This document shows positions 62,269-64,000 of a stretch of DNA of 64,000 nucleotides, piece by piece (positions within the stretch are counted from its first letter, which is position 1; each line of letters starts with the position of its first letter). The DNA comes from Candidatus Streptomyces philanthi. Its GTDB lineage: Bacteria > Actinomycetota > Actinomycetes > Streptomycetales > Streptomycetaceae. The position numbers and the translations under genes are program-made. The stretch lies in NCBI GenBank assembly GCA_018114805.1, contig CP073042.1, positions 558,001 through 622,000 on the forward strand. The letters are read 5' to 3'. The notes under the pieces were generated by a model. The model saw only the letters and a list, made by a program, of their open reading frames with translations. It was not told the DNA's origin and did not search any database.

Positions 62269-62578
62269 CGGCGTGCGCGCAGACCAGGCCGAGCCGCCCC
62301 GCGCGCCGCGTCATGCGCTCCTCGGCGCGCACCAGCAGGGCCAGCCCCGTGCAGTCGAAGAACGGCGTACGCCGCAGGTCGACGACGACGTGCGGGGTCC
62401 CGTTCGGAGCCGTCGCCTCGTCAAGAACGACCCGGATCGCCCCAGCGGTGGCGAGATCCACATCCCCCGACAGCTCCACGACGGTGGAGCCGCGCACGTC
62501 GTACGACCGTGCCAGCCGCTCGCCGTCGGCCCGCTCGCCCAGGCGGCACCGCTCACACTCACCCCACACCCGCCGCAC
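62180..62578 (-). CDS. STAS-domain anti-sigma-factor antagonist
   Basis: 132 residues from GTG 62578, chosen because GGGGGAG lies 7 bp upstream; the frame is open to 62806, but that region is Gly-rich junk. The STAS domain: SYDVRGSTVVELSGDVDLATAGAIRVVLDEA, HVVVDLRRTPFFDCTGLALLVRAEER, RLGLVCAHAVTLRLMEIANLTGLLRPV. SpoIIAA-type antagonists have D-S-S-G with a phosphorylated Ser; here it is D-C-T-G, so Thr would be the acceptor. No anti-sigma kinase gene is adjacent. It converges on the LysR gene with a 3' overlap. Confidence 0.82.
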   Translation of the reverse strand: MRRVWGECERCRLGERADGERLARSYDVRGSTVVELSGDVDLATAGAIRVVLDEATAPNGTPHVVVDLRRTPFFDCTGLALLVRAEERMTRRAGRLGLVCAHAVTLRLMEIANLTGLLRPVPTLEQALERAA

Positions 62579-63413
62579 GGCCCCGTCTCCCCCACAGCCC
62601 CCGCTCCCCTGGTCACTCCCGTGTCCCGCGCATCCCCCCGTACCGCATGTCTCCCCCAGATTCCCTGAGTGGCCGTTGAGGGCACCTACCGTCCCGGCCT
62701 CCGCCGGCCCCGAGCGCCCGTTGCGTGCGGGCAGACAGGGCGGTCTCCCCGTGCTCCACCGCCGCCGTCCTCCGTTGATGGTCACAGCCCATGCCGAGGT
62801 CCCCATGTCCGCCTGACCTGTCGCCCTGGCACGGGTACGCCTGGTGCCGGTGCCTGGTGCTCGCCGACGTCGATTTCACGCCATTGGCAACTGGGGTGAC
62901 AGACGGGCCACGCTAGCGGCGAGCCTCGCCGAGACAGCATGCAAGAACGATTCTTGGGAGCCGAAGAACACTCGTACGAGTGAAGACGCCCCCGCACTCT
63001 TGTTGTTGACGTGGCGTCAAACATGCTCCATGAAAGTGGGCTTGAAGTATGCGCTCCACACGGGCGGCCTCGGCTGCCGACCGGGGCCACCCGACACCGC
63101 CCCTGAGGCCGATTCCGGAGGCTCCGACGACGCCGAGCGCGAGGCCCGCACGCGTCGGCCGCCCCGACCACTGACACCTCGCCCGACGCGCTCCGGCCAC
63201 CGGGCCCGGAAAACACTTCCGGCCCGGCCCCTCTCGCGGACTCGCGGGGAGGGACCAGGCCGGCTGGGCGGGCACAACAGGTATCGAACCTGTGACATCT
63301 GCTGCGTAAGTTCCGGCTGGCGGCCAGACGAACATTATGCGGGCCGTCCGCAACCGCCGCCAAGGTTCCCCGGAACCGCCATTGTGCACCGACGTTGATG
63401 TCGGGAGTCATTG
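62579..63413. other. 835-bp region without a supported gene
   Basis: The first 300 bp are the open but Gly/Pro-rich extension upstream of the STAS gene. 62900-63060 is less GC-rich (GAACGATTCTTGGGAGCCGAAGAACACTCG), probably foreign or promoter DNA. A tRNA-like T-arm lies at 63277-63293. The right end abuts the truncated HNH gene. No intact ORF has domain content. Confidence 0.5.
63277..63293 (-). other. tRNA-like T-arm fragment (possible attachment-site remnant)
   Basis: On the - strand ACAGG-TTCGATA-CCTGT is an exact T-arm (5-bp stem, 7-nt TTCGANA loop), followed by TGTGCCCG, which could be the 3' strand of an acceptor stem. No matching 5' half, D-arm or clear anticodon arm is present, so it is a 3' tRNA fragment or mimic. 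Such fragments mark att sites of actinomycete integrative elements. Confidence 0.5.
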
Positions 63414-64000
63414 TTAGTTCAAAGACTCGATGTACCCAGCACCCCGGTCTCGATAGACCTTCTCGAAGTCGAAGCCGCACGCCTCGCAAGCAAGCCGTCC
63501 GCCGCGCTGGAGAATAAAAGCGATCTTCTTCTTACGCAGAGCCTTGTTCCGTTCACGTGCCCTGTGCCGGCGCATGAGCAATCGGCCTTCAGGCGCGCTG
63601 AAATCGTCGCCAAGCTCCTCGTCCTCGGTCGCCGCGAAAGACTGCAGTTCACCCGTCGTGATGCCCTGACGAATGAGCCGCGCGGCTTCAGTCATCTCCT
63701 CCGGCCGGGCAAGGAATTCGCGGAGGACCGCGACATCTAGTACACCGCCGTTGGTCGCCTTCCTCTGGTACTCCGGGTGTCGAGTGGCAATGTCGAACGT
63801 CTTGCGGGCAACACCATTGGGGTTGCGGAACTTTTCATTGCGGTCCGCTGCAGCATGGATGGGAAGGAGTTGAAGCAGGGCGGACAACTCCAACACTCGA
63901 CCGTCCCGGACGTCCAGCACCTTCCAGTCGTTCTCCCTGACCAGTTAGCAAGCGAGGATGATTTCGTCGCGGGCCCAATCTGGGGTCTTTATGGATTTGA
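63414..64000 (-). pseudogene. HNH endonuclease, truncated at C-terminus and with an in-frame TAA
   Basis: The frame enters from the right edge (KTPDWARDEIILAC), meets TAA at 63947-63945 where ILACYLVREN is expected (TAC to TAA), and continues with VLDVRDGRVLELSALLQLLPIH, FRNPNGVARKTFDIATRHPEYQ and ALRKKKIAFILQRGGRLACEACGFDFEKVYRDRGAGYIES. It then stops at 63414. Full-length members continue from GYIE into C-H-H-x-x-P and the zinc-finger/HNH core, so the catalytic end is absent. Lower GC than neighbours. Family: stand-alone HNH nucleases of phage and mobile elements. Confidence 0.78.

Noticed and set aside
62579..62806. Longer STAS protein starting at 62806
   Set aside because: The added N-terminal 76 residues are Gly/Arg-rich without fold, and GTG 62578 has a good ribosome site.
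63414..63920. Phage integrase at the right end
   Set aside because: The sequence is an HNH endonuclease N-terminal region; no tyrosine or serine recombinase motif is present in the window.

Overview
The window is typical high-GC actinobacterial DNA and almost certainly comes from a Streptomyces chromosome. The reasons are very high GC with G/C third positions, frequent GTG starts, GGAGG-type ribosome sites, mycothiol-dependent enzymes, a snapalysin/LysR pair, an 'SCO2322 family' protein, and a gene order that I recall as resembling the SCO2299-SCO2325 and SCO2640 neighbourhoods of S. coelicolor (from memory, not searched).

Layout. 0-5 kb: RNase H/phosphatase (partial), zinc-ribbon and NIF3 genes, a siderophore-binding lipoprotein behind an iron box, and a Pro/His-rich hypothetical protein. 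6-11 kb: an ABC exporter with a DesK/DesR-like two-component system behind two GACA...TGTC operators, a DinB gene, and an SDR. 12-17 kb: an MFS pump, a methyltransferase, a cell-wall amidase and a membrane protein ending in a 30-bp hairpin. 17-22.5 kb: a mycothiol-dependent isomerase family gene, a tight three-gene unit (GT4 glycosyltransferase, methyltransferase, alpha-barrel protein), and a KstR-like TetR regulator with its own 14-bp operator. 23.2-29.6 kb: a cobalamin riboswitch followed by a translationally coupled five-gene locus: surface alpha-barrel protein, SCO2322-family surface protein, EcfT, fused EcfA1-EcfA2 and an S component. Together these look like a B12 (or B12-precursor) uptake system. 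29.7-46 kb: acetyltransferases, a thiolase and MerR pair, a shortened MMPL transporter, a GT87-PAP2 fusion, small conserved proteins, an MFS-winged-helix fusion, a HAD phosphatase and a deleted dihydrofolate-reductase-family gene. 46-64 kb: a GDT1-type metal transporter behind a candidate Mn2+ leader, a FetB-like permease, a secreted HNH nuclease, a PhoD-like phosphatase, a Clp_N-HTH regulator with two palindromic operators in a leaderless promoter, DoxX, DedA, a lytic transglycosylase, an alpha/beta hydrolase, asd, TetR, divergent snapalysin and LysR, a STAS protein, and finally a tRNA-like T-arm next to a C-terminally truncated HNH gene that may be an island edge.

A striking property of the window is damage. 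Roughly half of the conserved genes carry single-base frameshifts, and there are 16 in-frame stops (13 TAG, 2 TAA, 1 TGA) with coding sequence continuing on the far side, several exactly where a conserved Trp, Tyr or Glu is expected. Two genes also carry internal deletions and two carry 15-16 bp tandem duplications. Sequencing or assembly error is the simplest explanation, but read-level data are needed. I annotate these loci with their likely original extents and say where they break.
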